A model generated the notes under the pieces. It had not been told where the DNA came from and did not search any database. It was given only the letters and a program-made list of their open reading frames with translations. From Orientallactaga sibirica (Eukaryota; Chordata; Mammalia; Rodentia; Dipodidae), in NCBI GenBank assembly GCA_036365145.1, contig JAEOAD010002183.1:62001-126000 (forward strand): a DNA stretch of 64,000 bases, written 5' to 3'. Of this stretch, positions 45,640 to 56,293 are shown piece after piece. Made by a program: the position numbers and the translations under genes. Position 1 is the stretch's first letter. Each line of letters opens with the position of its first letter.

Positions 45640-46096
45640 CATCCGGTATGAGGCATAGGCCTCAGAGGGAAACTACTGCTGTTGTTTGACTAAAAGGCTC
45701 ATCAAAGTGCTTTCTAACTAATGATGTTATTTAGTGCGACTCAGCTTTGGTTGGAGAAGCTTTTTCTTGCAGGGGTCACCAGTGACTACAGAGGCTCATG
45801 ATTGATTGAAGTGCTGGGAATAAATGACTATTGCATGCTAAGCCCTATACATCTATATCACCTCTTCCAAAGCTCAGGGAGCATCACAGGAGAATGGAAA
45901 GAAGAAGGGGGAACTTTGGGGGCTGGAGAGATGGCTCAGAAGTTAAGGCACTTGCCTAAAAAGACTAATGACCCAGGTTTGATTCCCCAGTACCCACAGA
46001 AAACCAGATGTGCAAAGTAGTGCATGTATCTGGAATTGGTTTGCAGCTTCTAGAGGCCCTGGTACACCCATTCTCTTTATCTCTCTTTATTTATTA

Positions 46097-46139
<43 letters not shown>

Positions 46140-46345
46140 ATTTTTTACAAAATGGGACTTCAGGAAAGCATGGCTATTGTACTCCTGAACACATAGCAAT
46201 GATTACATGTGTAAGATAAAGACAAAATTGGGCCCATCAAAACCTTGTCACAGAAGGGGGAGGAGCTCTTGGGGCCATTTCTGGGGTTTTATCCACTGTT
46301 AATGGTTGATAGGAGAAGGACACTTTCTTCAGAGGCGTTGCATGG
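45640..46345 (+). mobile_element. L1 3' UTR, part 1
   Basis: 'ctactgctgttgtttgacta', 'aaatgactattgcatgctaa', 'aaagctcagggagcatcaca', then after a B2 'ggctattgtactcctgaaca' and 'cagaagggggaggagctctt', 'cactgttaatggttgatagg'. This is the order of a rodent L1 3' UTR. It continues at 46835 beyond an LTR. Confidence 0.65.
45919..46142 (+). mobile_element. B2-related SINE with AAAT expansion
   Basis: Complete copy whose tail is an (AAAT)n run of about ten units (46098-46140). It lies inside the L1 3' UTR. Confidence 0.93.
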
Positions 46346-46349
46346 GAAC

Positions 46350-46834
46350 GTCCTCTTAATTTAAGCTTGACTCATTAAGAAGTTCCAAATGAAAACATAA
46401 GCTCTTAAGACTCAGGAAGTTTCAAATGCATGGGAGGCCCATTAAAATTCAGCAAGTAAACAACTCCCAGGTTTCAGAAAAATTCCTGAAACTCCCAGGG
46501 CCTTCCCCAAGGTTATATAAGGGATAAAAACTCCTTAGAAGAGACTCTTCAAGTAGCAGAGCTGCCTGCAGTTCTGGAGTGAGCTCCACGGATGAGCTTT
46601 TGTGACCTATCACCTATGCTCAGGTGAACTTTCCGGTGATTAAACTGTCCTTGAATCATCCATGCTCCTATAGGTAACCTCTTACCCACACTCTATACAT
46701 AACTCAAACTCACTTGTCCACTAAGGTAAACTAGGATGGAATCATTTCTTTGGTCTTTTGTTGGTATCCTACTTGGGGGCAAATAGATGTTTGTTCATGT
46801 CTCCCCAGAAAAGTTAATTCAAGTGCTGTAACCA
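46350..46834 (+). mobile_element. Solo LTR, unnamed ERV family (copy 2)
   Basis: Partner of 408-959. A clear TATA box, 'ggttatataaggg' (46511), is followed by 'agagctgcctgcagttctgg', 'tgctcctataggtaacctc', 'caaatagatgtttgttcatg', 'tctccccag', and an end near 'gtgctgtaacca'. It interrupts an L1 3' UTR. The 5' boundary is uncertain by some tens of bases. Confidence 0.6.
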
Positions 46835-47084
46835 AGCTTCTGTAGACACTCAGGAAACGCATTGTGTCAATGAAATAAGTAAGTAATAAAGTAAATACAA
46901 TAAGACATGAAAGTAAAAGAGGGGACTGGGAAGGGAAAGGTGAGCAATGGGAATAGAAGGAGGAAAAGAGGGAAAAGAGGGGTGATTATAATTGAAATAC
47001 ATCATGTACAAATATGAAAATGCCTTAAAAACTCATTGCTATGTTAATATGTTAAACTAACATATGTTAATAAAAAACATTAAC
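46835..47084 (+). mobile_element. L1 3' UTR, part 2 (tail)
   Basis: A G/A-rich segment ('gaggggactgggaaggg') then 'gtacaaatatgaaaatgcct' and an A-rich end match 18600-18780. With 45640-46345 it makes one L1 3' end opened by an LTR. Confidence 0.6.
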
Positions 47085-47095
47085 AGGCTGGAGAG

Positions 47096-47297
47096 TTTGC
47101 TTAGTGGTTAAGGCTTATGCCTAGGAAGCCTAAGGACCCAGGTTTGATTCTCCATGTCCCATCTAAGCCAGATGCACATGGTGGCGCATGCATCTGGAGT
47201 TCATATGCAGTGGCTAGAGGCCCTGGCACGTCCATTCTCATTCATTTTTTTCTCTCTCACTCTCTAATAAATAAATAAATTAAAAAATAAATCTTTT
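47096..47297 (+). mobile_element. B2-related SINE
   Basis: Complete. 'aaaaaacattaacagg' at its left and 'aaaaaacattagaacagg' after its tail are the target-site duplication, in the L1 poly(A) end. Confidence 0.93.
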
Positions 47298-47789
47298 AAA
47301 AAACATTAGAACAGGCTTAGGAACTTCTGGAACATAATTTTTCTCTTTGGTAAGGAAAGGGCACATGAAAATAGTGCTGTTCAGTGCCACATCCTCAGTT
47401 TTAATAAAGCAGCCAATGAAAACTGAAATGGTCATTCAGTTCTTCTGGTGCCTTGTTTGACCTGAAGAATGGAATGGAAGGTCAGGTGGTGAAATGTGAC
47501 CAATGAAGATTTATTACACAGGAATACAACAACTGCAAGAGCAAAGACTGGAGTCTTGGTGGCAGTGGGTTTGCCAACCAAGAGGACAAAGAGGTTATAG
47601 TTCTAATGTGGTCGAAGAAATTTACCAAAGAAACCAGACATACAAGATACTCTAAAACACAAGTTTCTATGGTATAAGCTTCACCAGGGAGACAGCATGA
47701 CCCTGAGTGTCCTCCCCAACTATGCAGCTGTACCCTGCTTGCTAGTGCAGCCATAGACACAAACACCCAGGAACAAACATCTGTTCTAC
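47298..47789. other. Unclassified, perhaps LTR-derived
   Basis: 'gaccaatgaagatttattac' near 47500 resembles a reversed LTR end, but no partner copy exists here. A 94-codon minus frame (47482-47766) has no known domain. Confidence 0.3.
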
Positions 47790-48066
47790 ATTTCTACTTT
47801 CTTATCACTGACTTAATGCTAATGAATTTTCTGTTTGTGCCCCCAAATCATGTAACCTTAGAATCTTGTAACCCACCAATAGTGTAAAGAATTTAATGTG
47901 ATATCAGACTGCCTGTTTTATTTGTCTGTAAAACCTCTGAGCTGTCAGAGCTCAGTACTCAGGCTCTGGAAGTAATTCCTCAGAGTCCATGTCAGCATGA
48001 ATACATTTTCTGATTCTCCACTCTATCTATGGTGCTGTCTCTGTGTCACTCAGTTTCCCATAACAT
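47790..48066 (+). mobile_element. Probable ERV LTR, 3' part
   Basis: 'gcccccaaatcatgtaacct', 'ttgtctgtaaaacctctgag', 'ctgtcagagctcagtactca', 'atacattttctgattctcca' and '...gtttcccataaca' read like U3-R-U5 with a CA end. It is followed at once by 'tggtagcagcgaggcg', a possible primer-binding site. Confidence 0.45.
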
Positions 48067-48067
48067 T

Positions 48068-48240
48068 AACTTGTGGTAGCAGCGAGGCGCAATGGTGCAG
48101 GTACTGCTTCCAAGAGGGGTCTAGTTGAGTGTTACAGCTCTGAGCTCTTGGCAGACCTTAGAATTCCAGCCAAGTCCAGATGGAACAGGAACCTGAACTG
48201 CCAGAGCAGCAGCACTTGGTTACGTCCCATAGTGATGCAA
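48068..48240 (+). other. Possible ERV leader downstream of an LTR
   Basis: Begins with the primer-binding-site-like 'tggtagcagcgagg', then GC-richer sequence with no open gag frame. A 78-codon frame (48073-48309) crosses its right boundary. Inference only. Confidence 0.3.
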
Positions 48241-48309
48241 GATTTTGGGGTTCAGGAGGGCTCCCCCAGAATTTATAAGCCTAAGTTTTGGGTTCTGTCC
48301 TACATTTAA

Positions 48310-48770
48310 AAAAGAATTAATAGGGCTGGAGAGATGGTTTAGCAGTTAAGATGCTTGCATGTGAAGCTTAAGGACCCAGGTTCAATTCCCAGTACCCACA
48401 TAAGCCAGATGCACAAGGTAGCACTTGCCTCTGGAGTCACTTTGCAGGGGTTGGAGGCCCTGGCACATCCATTCTCTCTCCCTCTCTTTCCTCAAATAAG
48501 TAATAAAATAAAATAAAATAAAATATATTATTTAAAATGTATATTATTTATTTTTTTGAGAGAGAGAGGGAGAGAGAGAGAGAGACAGAATGGGTATGCC
48601 AGGACTTCTAGCCACTGCAAACAAACTCCAGACACATTTGACCCCATGTGCATCTGCCTTATGTGGGTAGTGGGGAACCGAGCCTGGGTCCGTAGGTTTC
48701 ACAGGTGACTGCCTTAACTGCTTGTCCATCTCTCCAACTCATATAATAAAATATTTTTAAAAGAATTAAT
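48310..48770. mobile_element. Inverted pair of B2-related SINEs in one target-site duplication
   Basis: 'aaaagaattaat' lies at 48310-48321 and 48759-48770. Between the copies are a plus-strand B2 (48323-48537) and a minus-strand B2 (48541-48740) joined tail to tail through AAAAT/TTATT sequence. The transcript could fold into a long hairpin. The second SINE probably entered the A-rich tail of the first. Confidence 0.9.
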
Positions 48771-49230
48771 GCAGATTCAAGAAGGACAACTTATGAATTA
48801 TTAAATTTATTTAGGGAGCAATTACAAATTGTGGGGTTTATTTAAGGGAGGTTTGGGTATAGAAAGGGATGCTAAACACATGAAAAGCAGGAAACACACT
48901 CTCATGTGGAAACACTGTATAGTTTCTAAGGTTCATATAAGAGAAATTGAGGTTTTTAGAAAAGGACTGGACCAGAGTTGTAAGAACATGGAATGTAGAA
49001 CTTAGATGTATATGTAGAGAGACTCAGAAAACACACACAGCATCCGCCATGTGCTTTCCTGAAGAGGAAAAAGTATCTAAGCAGAAGAGAAATTGAGGGT
49101 CTTTGGGGGGGGGGGGAAACTGGAGTATAGCCACAAACACATTGAGGGGAACTAAAATGACACTTTAAAAGAGAAATTAGGGCAAAGCTGCAAGCACATG
49201 GACTTAACAGAAACTGAGGCTTTTAAAGAG

Positions 49231-49475
49231 AAAATACAGGGTCTGGACACATGGCTTAGCAATTAAGGCACTTGCCTAATAAAGCCTAAAAACCTAGGTT
49301 CAATTCTGCAGTACTCATGTAAGCCAGATGCACAAGGTGGCACATGCATCTTGAGTTCATTAGTAGCAGTGGCTAAAGGCTCTGGTGTTCCCATTGTCTC
49401 TTTCTCTCTCTTTCTCTCTCTCTCTGCCTCTTCCTCTCTCTCAAATAAATAAATAAATAAAATATAAAATCATGT
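49231..49475 (+). mobile_element. B2-related SINE
   Basis: Complete copy inside the minus LTR-like repeat; long TC tract, AAATAAATAAA tail. Confidence 0.92.
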
Positions 49476-50559
49476 GTGGCTAAACATGAAATAAACTTTA
49501 AAAGAAGAGAGAGAGAGGAATTAGGATAAAGCTGTTGGTACATGGAAAGTAGAATCTAGAAGCTTGTGTAGGGAGACCTAGGAGGAACCCACATGACCTA
49601 TGCCATTTGTTTTTAGAGGAGATGGGAGCACAAACAGTGAGGCTTAATAGAAACAAAACAAAACAAAACAAAGCAAGAGGGCAGATATCAAAGAAGAGAC
49701 TAAGAGATTCAGGGAATAAATGAGCGATGAAGATGGTTCCACACATGGTTACCTGAGTTTAAAGTACACAGGTAGCAAGTCGACAGTTGGTACGAGCACT
49801 GTGGCAGATTCAGAGATCAGAGAAAGATCATACATGTACTTCAAGTGAGAAGACACCCCAAACTAGAAAGCAGAAGCAAGAGGAAAAGGTGGTCAAAAAA
49901 CAATGCAAAGATCTCCCATCCCTACTGGCTGAGTGGGGTACAGGCCAGACTCACATGTGTGAGCAGCACAGGATAAGAATGGGAGAGGGAGAGAGAACCA
50001 CACACCTGAGGGTCGTGTCAAGAGAGCAGAGAGGGAGGGGCTGGAAGGCCACAGCCTTTAGCATCAGCTTGAGGTATGTAATGGGAAGACCTCATTGGCT
50101 AATAAATTTGGAGGATGGGCCTGAGAGTCAGCCCATTTGGATCAGTCCATTCATTTAGCATAGTAGATTGTGGGCAGCTAGGGGCAGTGTAGATAGGTCT
50201 CCATCAGATGAATTTCATTTTTGGCAAGAGTTTCCTTCTTTGCCAGGGTGAGGTGGCATTTCATGGTTCTTGGGCTTCAATCCCTAACTGAAACTGCCTA
50301 AAAAAACTAGCTTTCTCTATCCTCCTTCATCAGGGAAGGCTGTGGGAACAGCAGTAGGTCTCATTGGAGCCAGAACCAGGAGCTGACAGGCTCTCTGAGG
50401 CAGTCAAGTCTAGGCATGCTGCCTGATCACAGTGCCTTTGGGCCTGATGTTTTGCAGGTCTCCTTTATTCAACTCTTTTGTCTTTAATGAGCAGTGAGTT
50501 TGACAGTAACATGAGACTGCAACTGAAAAGCCAGGGTGGGGAGTGGTAGGCAGACCAGT

Positions 50560-51015
50560 ATTGACTGCTCATGCAAATTATGTGCAAATCACAGGAACCA
50601 ATCAGGAGAGCCTATACCTCTACCAGGAGTTCAAAATTCCCACTAAGCACATCCCTTTTTCCTGTTCCTGTGATGGCTGCCAAACAATGACTCTACTTTT
50701 TAAAAAATGGTAGAACAAGGAGTGACTCACTGTGGGCGGACAGCTGCAGTTTGCTGGCATTCCAAGTACCACTGGGGAAGAGCTCCTGGTGACTACAAGG
50801 GAAGAGGGGAAAGCTAAGCTGGCTACAGCAAGACAGTTTGTGCCCAAGGGCTTTCCACCTGCTGCCAGCTCTGATCTGGCTGCTGCAGCCTGTCAAAAGC
50901 AAACGTCATTTCTTATAAAATGACAAGAATAAATAAGCCTCATGTGTATAAGTCATGATTTGTTTGGTGTCTCTTCTTAGCTGGAGCTAAATGTATGAAA
51001 ACTCAGACATGTCAA
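50560..51015 (+). mobile_element. Probable ERV LTR
   Basis: 'ctcatgcaaattatgtgcaa' contains an octamer-like ATGCAAAT, then 'ccaatcagg', a G/C-rich middle, 'aataaataagcctcatgtgt' as the poly(A) signal, and an end near 'gtctcttcttagctgg'. The order fits an LTR, but I have no second copy. Confidence 0.4.
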
Positions 51016-51082
51016 TAATGAAACCTACACTACTTAAGTAAAAAAAAAAAAAAAGAACAACACAGTTTTTATAACATAAGCT

Positions 51083-51452
51083 TCTATATTTTGGATCTTG
51101 GCTATTCCCCCAAAGGGAATATACTGAGAACTTGGTTGTCCCCATGTCACTAATAGGAAGTGGTAGAGCTTTTGTGGGTGTGGCCTAGTAGAAGGAAATT
51201 AGGCTATTGTGAGTTTGTTTCAAGGGGTGACTGGGATCCTGGCCTCTTCTTGTCTCTTTCTTTGATTCCTGGCTACCATTACATGACCCACCGTCTCCTG
51301 CCCAATATGTCAAATGTGCCTGCCATATATATTGTCCATCCATAGGCCCAAAGCAACATGGCCAAACAACTAGCCTCTGAGACTGAACCAAAATAAATTT
51401 TCCTCCACATAAGGTGATTAACTCAGTCATAGTGGTAGAAAGCTAACATGTT
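51083..51452 (+). mobile_element. MaLR solo LTR (MST/ORR1-like)
   Basis: 'tctatattttggatcttggc', 'ctattcccccaaaggg', 'gtggcctagtagaaggaaat', 'gatcctggcctcttcttgtc', 'cataggcccaaagcaacatg', 'gaaccaaaataaattttcct', ending 'gtagaaagctaacatg'. Full-length order. Confidence 0.82.
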
Positions 51453-51867
51453 TCACCATTCCCAGAATCACTCTAGGTTTGTGATCAGATGCTGTCTCAT
51501 GTTTTGCTTGTGATGTCATGTTGCTGACTCACCACCTCCTGCTAAGTTAGTGGCTATCTGAGCACTTAGGATATCGCCCCCTTATCCATCTTCCCTTAGT
51601 GGTGTTGATAGATACAAAGCGTCCTTTCTTCACATCTTCACTTCAGTCGTGCTTTCTTCCCATATTGCAGTAGAGCCCCTCATCACATCTGAGTCAATGA
51701 AATATAAACATAAGATTCCTGAGCAGTAGAAGGTGAGTCAAGTGCCTTTCCAGGAGTCCTCACTTCGGAACCAAATTTGTGCCAATAAGAAAGAGAACAG
51801 ATGCTGGAGCAAGACTGTATGAGTTCAGGTCTCACTTCCACCCTTTGCAGTTGTGGAAACAGCAATT

Positions 51868-52206
51868 TGTCTACAACAAAATAACTGTGTGGTTTAAACA
51901 TTTACTTTTCATAGTTCTAGAGGCAAAGAAACACAAGGTCAAGGGACCAGGAAGCCAGTTAAAGGTAGAGGCTCTCATTTTGGCTTGCAGGCAGCTCCCT
52001 TCTCACTATGTCCTTGTGCATTAGAGAGGGTGAGGATTGCTAATTTTTCTTCCTTTTCTTATAAAGACACAAATCCCATCCTGGGAGCTCCACCCCCATG
52101 ACCTCATGTAAATCTATTACCTCCCAAAAGTCCCTACCTCCGAATACCATTAGACTGAGTTTTAGCATGAATTTGAGAAAGGCATACACATTAACTCCAT
52201 AGCATG
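51868..52206 (-). mobile_element. MLT1-type MaLR solo LTR
   Basis: Plus strand: 'ctacaacaaaataactgtgt', 'cttttcatagttctagaggc', 'gaaacacaaggtcaaggga', 'gggagctccacccccatgac', 'ctattacctcccaaaagtcc', 'ctacctccgaataccattag', 'ttaactccatagca'. This is MLT1 in reverse. Confidence 0.82.
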
Positions 52207-53998
52207 TAGGTTATTTAACCTTTATTTTCTTCATTTTCTTCGAGGTATAATGAAGTCACTAATATTAGATGCAATATAATGCATTAACATAGCATTATTG
52301 GGAGTCTGAAATGTGATTTTATATGTAAAATACCTACAAAATATGTATTAAGCAGCAGTCATGTAAGAACTGACTAAGTTTATAGTTTCTCTCAAAGCTT
52401 AGGATGCTGAAGAGAACATGAACAGTATCTGGAAAGGGTGGTGGCACATTGAGATGCCAGTGAGGCAGGACATGCTGGTTGAGATATGGTTTTGGTAATT
52501 ATAGAATTGTAGGGTCAATGCCCCACCGTAGTACTTCAATACCCTGTATAGTATTCTTATCAAGTGACTCTGTTTTTCTTATGACATCTTAAAGCTAATT
52601 TCTTCCTAGTTGTTCATCCCCTCAGAAATTTATAGCCCCGAACCTTCTGTTTATTGATCCTAACTTTCACTTTTTAAGGGGAAATGGAGTAAGTGCAATA
52701 CTTCTTAAATGCATCAGACCTTTCAAGAATTTTTTGCAGCATTTTGCTCAGCTATAAGCCCTGGGCCATTGGCCTTTCCTGGGTTGGCAGTGGTAACACA
52801 GGCTAGCTGATCACATGTCTGTTTTACCCACACAATACAGTTTGCCTATGTCCTTCATGTGAACCAACTGTACTGGTGATACACACTGTACTGGTGATAC
52901 AGCCTGAGTATCCAGAAATCTCTGGGGCAGCCTTAGTCACTCATCCTTCCTTTACTTCTCTTGAGCCTAAACTGCTCTCATGCTCTGTGTTTTTATATTC
53001 ATCCAAGTGACAAAGTAGTTCCACATAGACCCTTGTTTTTACATTTATTAAATTTCATTCAATTGGATACAGCCCATCTTTACAACCTGTCAGGACTTTT
53101 TTTGTACCCTAATTCTATTATTCTCACTACATTTTTTCTTCCCATCAAGACACCTGTCATCTGAAAAAATGATAAATTTGCCTACCATCTCTTCATTTGA
53201 GTCCTTGGTGAAACTGGAAAAGATCAGGGCATGTCACCAAAAACTTGTCATTGATCTATTGGTTAGCAACCTTCAGTATAAAACATAAACAAGTTTCAAA
53301 TTGTGCTTATCTATGAGAATTTCACAAACACCTTATTGAGTATAGAAACACCAAGCCTACAGTATCTTACAGCCCAGAACCCTACTTCTATAAACAACAC
53401 AAACAAATTGTTAAAATAATGCCATTCAAATACAAAGAAGTCAAATATTTGTTAAACTATGTTGCTAATCCATTGTGAGTACTAGATGTTATTTTTATCT
53501 GCTTCCTGTCTTTGAAAATCAGAATATGCTTGAACAGTGTTTTCATGGACCTAGACTCCACATGAATCCAACATTGTAGATGTGGACATGCCTGGACAGG
53601 TTTAGGATGGCCCACTGGTTGCCTCCTTGTAGGAAGGTTTCCCAGGAGCCTTATTAGAAAGTCTCCAGAATTGTAACTTCATGTTATCATAGAATTAAAA
53701 CCTTCACTTATCCAATTAAGCACTAGTCCAAGTGGGAACATAACATACTTCAAGGACAGAGAGAATTCAAGATTCGTGAATTTTTGTCAGTGGGTCATGA
53801 CTGCATAGATGGGGAAATTTCTATAACAGCACGATGCATGTTACATGGATTTCTCTTTAGTTTCAGAGACAAGAGGGAAAATCACAAACTTCAGGCAGTG
53901 AATTTGTTTTTAGAGAAGCATTTCTGTTTATAATGACAATACTTTTTAAAAACCTTATATAAGTTTTTATTTAATTTAACTAATTAATTGGATAATTA
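52207..53998. other. Longest unique stretch, 1.8 kb
   Basis: No interspersed repeat recognised. Holds one short tandem pair (52867). AT-rich throughout, frames under 70 codons. Confidence 0.45.
52867..52902 (+). repeat. Tandem pair of an 18-mer
   Basis: Two adjacent copies of 'actgtactggtgatacac', identical except for the last base. No SINE or microsatellite context. Confidence 0.95.
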
Positions 53999-54105
53999 AT
54001 TTCTTAGACAAATTCTCACTATCTAACCCAGCTGGCTTCAAACTCTTGGTTTTTCTGCCTTGACCTCTCAAACTGGGATTATAAGTAAGTGCTACCATAT
54101 TAGGC
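53999..54105 (-). mobile_element. B1 SINE fragment, diverged
   Basis: Reversed: 'agctggcttcaaactcttgg', 'ttctgccttgacctctcaaa', 'tgggattataagtaagtgct'. Lacks both extremes. Confidence 0.65.
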
Positions 54106-54155
54106 TCTTTGTTTGTTTAAACTCTTTTAACAATCTTTAAAAGTAATATGCTCTT

Positions 54156-54775
54156 GGGGCTGGAGAGATAGCTCAGTAAGAACTTGCCTCGCAAGCATGA
54201 AGGCCTGAATTCTACCCCAGAATCCATGTAGACAAACAAACAAAAAGCCAGTATGATAGTATGCACTTGTAATCCCAGTGCTGGGGAGGCAAAAGCAAGT
54301 GGATCCCAGGGGCTCCATGGTCAGCCAGGCCAGCCTAATTAGGGGCTTCCCAGACCAGTGAGGAACCTTGTCTCAAAAAAAAAAATAGATGGGCTGGAGA
54401 GATGACTTAGCGGTTAAGGCGCCTGCCTGCTAAGCCTAAGAACCGGGTTCCAATCTCCAGGTCCCACGTTTAGCCAGATGCAAAGTGACACAAGGGCGCA
54501 ATGCCACACTTGTCCACAAGGGGGCACACGCATCTGGATTTCGTTCACAGCAGCTGAGAGACTGCTGGTGTGCCCATCTCTGTCTCCCTCTCTCTCTCTG
54601 TCTGTCTCTCTCTTTGTCTCTCTCCAAAAATAAATAAAATAATTTTTTAAAAAACTTTAAAAAAATAGAAAAGAAAGAAAGAAAGAAAAAATTAAAAAGG
54701 AAAGGTGGACAATATCTGAGGACTGCGACTCAAGGTTCCTCTGGGACACACACACACAAACTGCCCCCCCCCCCA
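54156..54775 (+). mobile_element. B4-family SINE split by a B2
   Basis: The left part (to 54388) runs from 'ggggctggagagatagctca' through 'cttgtaatcccagtgctggg' to 'gaggaaccttgtctcaaaaa'. The right part (from about 54703) resumes with 'aggtggacaatatctgagga' and ends in CA and C runs. The B2 at 54390 entered its internal A-run. Confidence 0.82.
54390..54700 (+). mobile_element. B2-related SINE, long-body variant
   Basis: Shares the extra body segment with 22435: 'aaagtgacacaagggcgcaa', 'ccacaagggggcacacgcat'. The tail is A-rich with GAAA units. Confidence 0.92.
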
Positions 54776-54984
54776 CAACCTTTTATGGTCTGTTGAGCAC
54801 TTTCTTCATTGAGGTGTATGACTCACCACTCTAATCTCCCTGTGGTTTTTCTCCTTTTCAGCCAGAGAATTTTTAATTCATGGCTTTCTTTTGCCATCTC
54901 TGCTTCTATTTTCACTAGAGGTCTGTCCTTGCATATAAACTGATATTCAGGAGTTTTAAAAATACCTTCCCCTTCACACATAAC

Positions 54985-55184
54985 AATTTTTAATCAGTGT
55001 ACAATATAATGGGCTTAAGATGTTTTCATCCATATATATCCAGGTTCCATATGTGTGAGAAAACATATGAAATATTTATCTTTCTTTATGCCCTCCCATT
55101 AACCTTTCTTGTTCTTTCTTCTACTTTCTTATTATGCATATTTTATGGGAAAGCATCTTAACTGCTGAGCTATCTCTCCATCAC
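54985..55184 (-). mobile_element. L1 3' end and a B2 head stub
   Basis: 'ttttaatcagtgtacaatat' and 'aatgggcttaagatgttttc' are the reversed L1 tail seen at 18740. From about 55150, 'gcatcttaactgctgagcta' plus 'tctctccatc' is an isolated minus-strand B2 head. Confidence 0.6.
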
Positions 55185-55255
55185 CTCATATTTTATTTAT
55201 GTGTGTATATATGCATATATGTGTATATATGATTCTTATATGTCTAAATTCTTGT

Positions 55256-55560
55256 TGTAGTTACCTTCCCATTGCTGGGACAAAGCACTCAATGAAAAGC
55301 AGTGGATGGGAGGAAAGGTTTTAATTTAGCTGTTGTCTCAAGGGGAAGCTTCACTGTGACAGTGGAACACATGACTTGAGTAGAGGTTGGACATCACCTC
55401 TGCCACAGCAGGTGGAAAACAGGAGAGTGAACCAAATTCTGGCAGGGGTGAGCTGGCTATGACATTTCTCCAGCAAGGCTCCACTTCTCAAATTGCCACC
55501 AGCTAGGGAAGCATTCAAAACCCATGAGTTTATGGGGGACACCTAATTAAAACCACCACA
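55256..55560 (-). repeat. 3' LTR of the MaLR provirus
   Basis: Minus strand opens 'tgtggtggttttaattaggt' and 'gtcccccataaactcatgg', and ends 'ggtaactaca', so TG...CA is kept. MT-like. Confidence 0.88.
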
Positions 55561-55577
55561 TTCTGCCCCTGGCTCCC
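55561..55577 (-). other. Polypurine tract of the MaLR provirus
   Basis: The minus strand reads 'ggagccaggggcagaa' directly before the LTR's TG, the expected place for second-strand priming. Confidence 0.75.
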
Positions 55578-55730
55578 ATGAATTTATTGCCACCCAAGAT
55601 GTGAAATACAATTCATCCAGTCAAACTTTAAAAGTCCCCATAGTTTTTTTCATTTCCAACGCTGTTCAAACATTCCCATAGTCCAAAGTCTCTTAACTGT
55701 GAGCCTCTAAAACAAAAAACACATAATGGA

Positions 55731-55905
55731 AGCTGGGCATGGTGGTGCACGCCTTTACTCCCAGGACTCAGGAAGCAGAGGTAGGAGGACTGCTGTGAGT
55801 TTGAGGCCACCCTGAGACTACATAGTAAATTCCAGGTCAGCCTGAGCTAGAGTAAGACCCTACCGTGAAAAACCAAAAAAACAAACAAACAACCAAAAAA
55901 CAAAA
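55731..55905 (+). mobile_element. B1 SINE inside the provirus
   Basis: Complete B1 with an AAAC-rich tail. 'aaacaaaaaacacataatg' before it and 'aaacaaaaaacataatg' after it are the target-site duplication. Confidence 0.93.
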
Positions 55906-56293
55906 AACATAATGACATAGATATTCACACTGCAAAAGATGGCATTGCAAGGAAAGATTGAACTAATGCAAGATCTACACCAAACAGGGCTAACATCAAA
56001 TCCTATAATTCCATGTCCATCTGAAATCCACGACAAAAATCTCTGGGGTTCCGTCTCCACCCTTCCAGTTTAGCTGTTTACAGACTGGGAAACAATCCAT
56101 ACCAAGCCAGCAGCTATCCCATAGTCCTGGAATGTCCAAATTTCTAGGGTCTCCACTGCTACCCACAGTTCATCCTCATGGCTCCATTGGGCATCTACAC
56201 AGGGACTCCAACTACCCTGCCTTACATTGCCCACTGGCCATTACAAAAAAAATGCACTGTAAATCCAATGATCGTCTTTTAAAAATATTTTAT

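Larger units (their letters stand above)
48240..50332 (-). mobile_element. Long LTR-like repeat, minus copy of the inverted pair
   Basis: Minus-strand start 'tgatgaaggaggatagagaa' corresponds to 44042, and the complement of 'ttctgtcctacatttaaa' (48294) to 45455. It carries three younger B2 insertions (48323, 48541, 49231). 'ggagcaattacaaattgtgg' (48815) pairs with 45370. No gag or pol segment visible. Confidence 0.65.

Noticed and set aside
48310..48770. Palindrome as a replication origin or regulatory cruciform
   Set aside because: Fully explained by two SINEs inserted in opposite directions.
49108..49119. G-run as a quadruplex element
   Set aside because: A single run without the additional G-tracts a quadruplex needs; likely a slippage tract.
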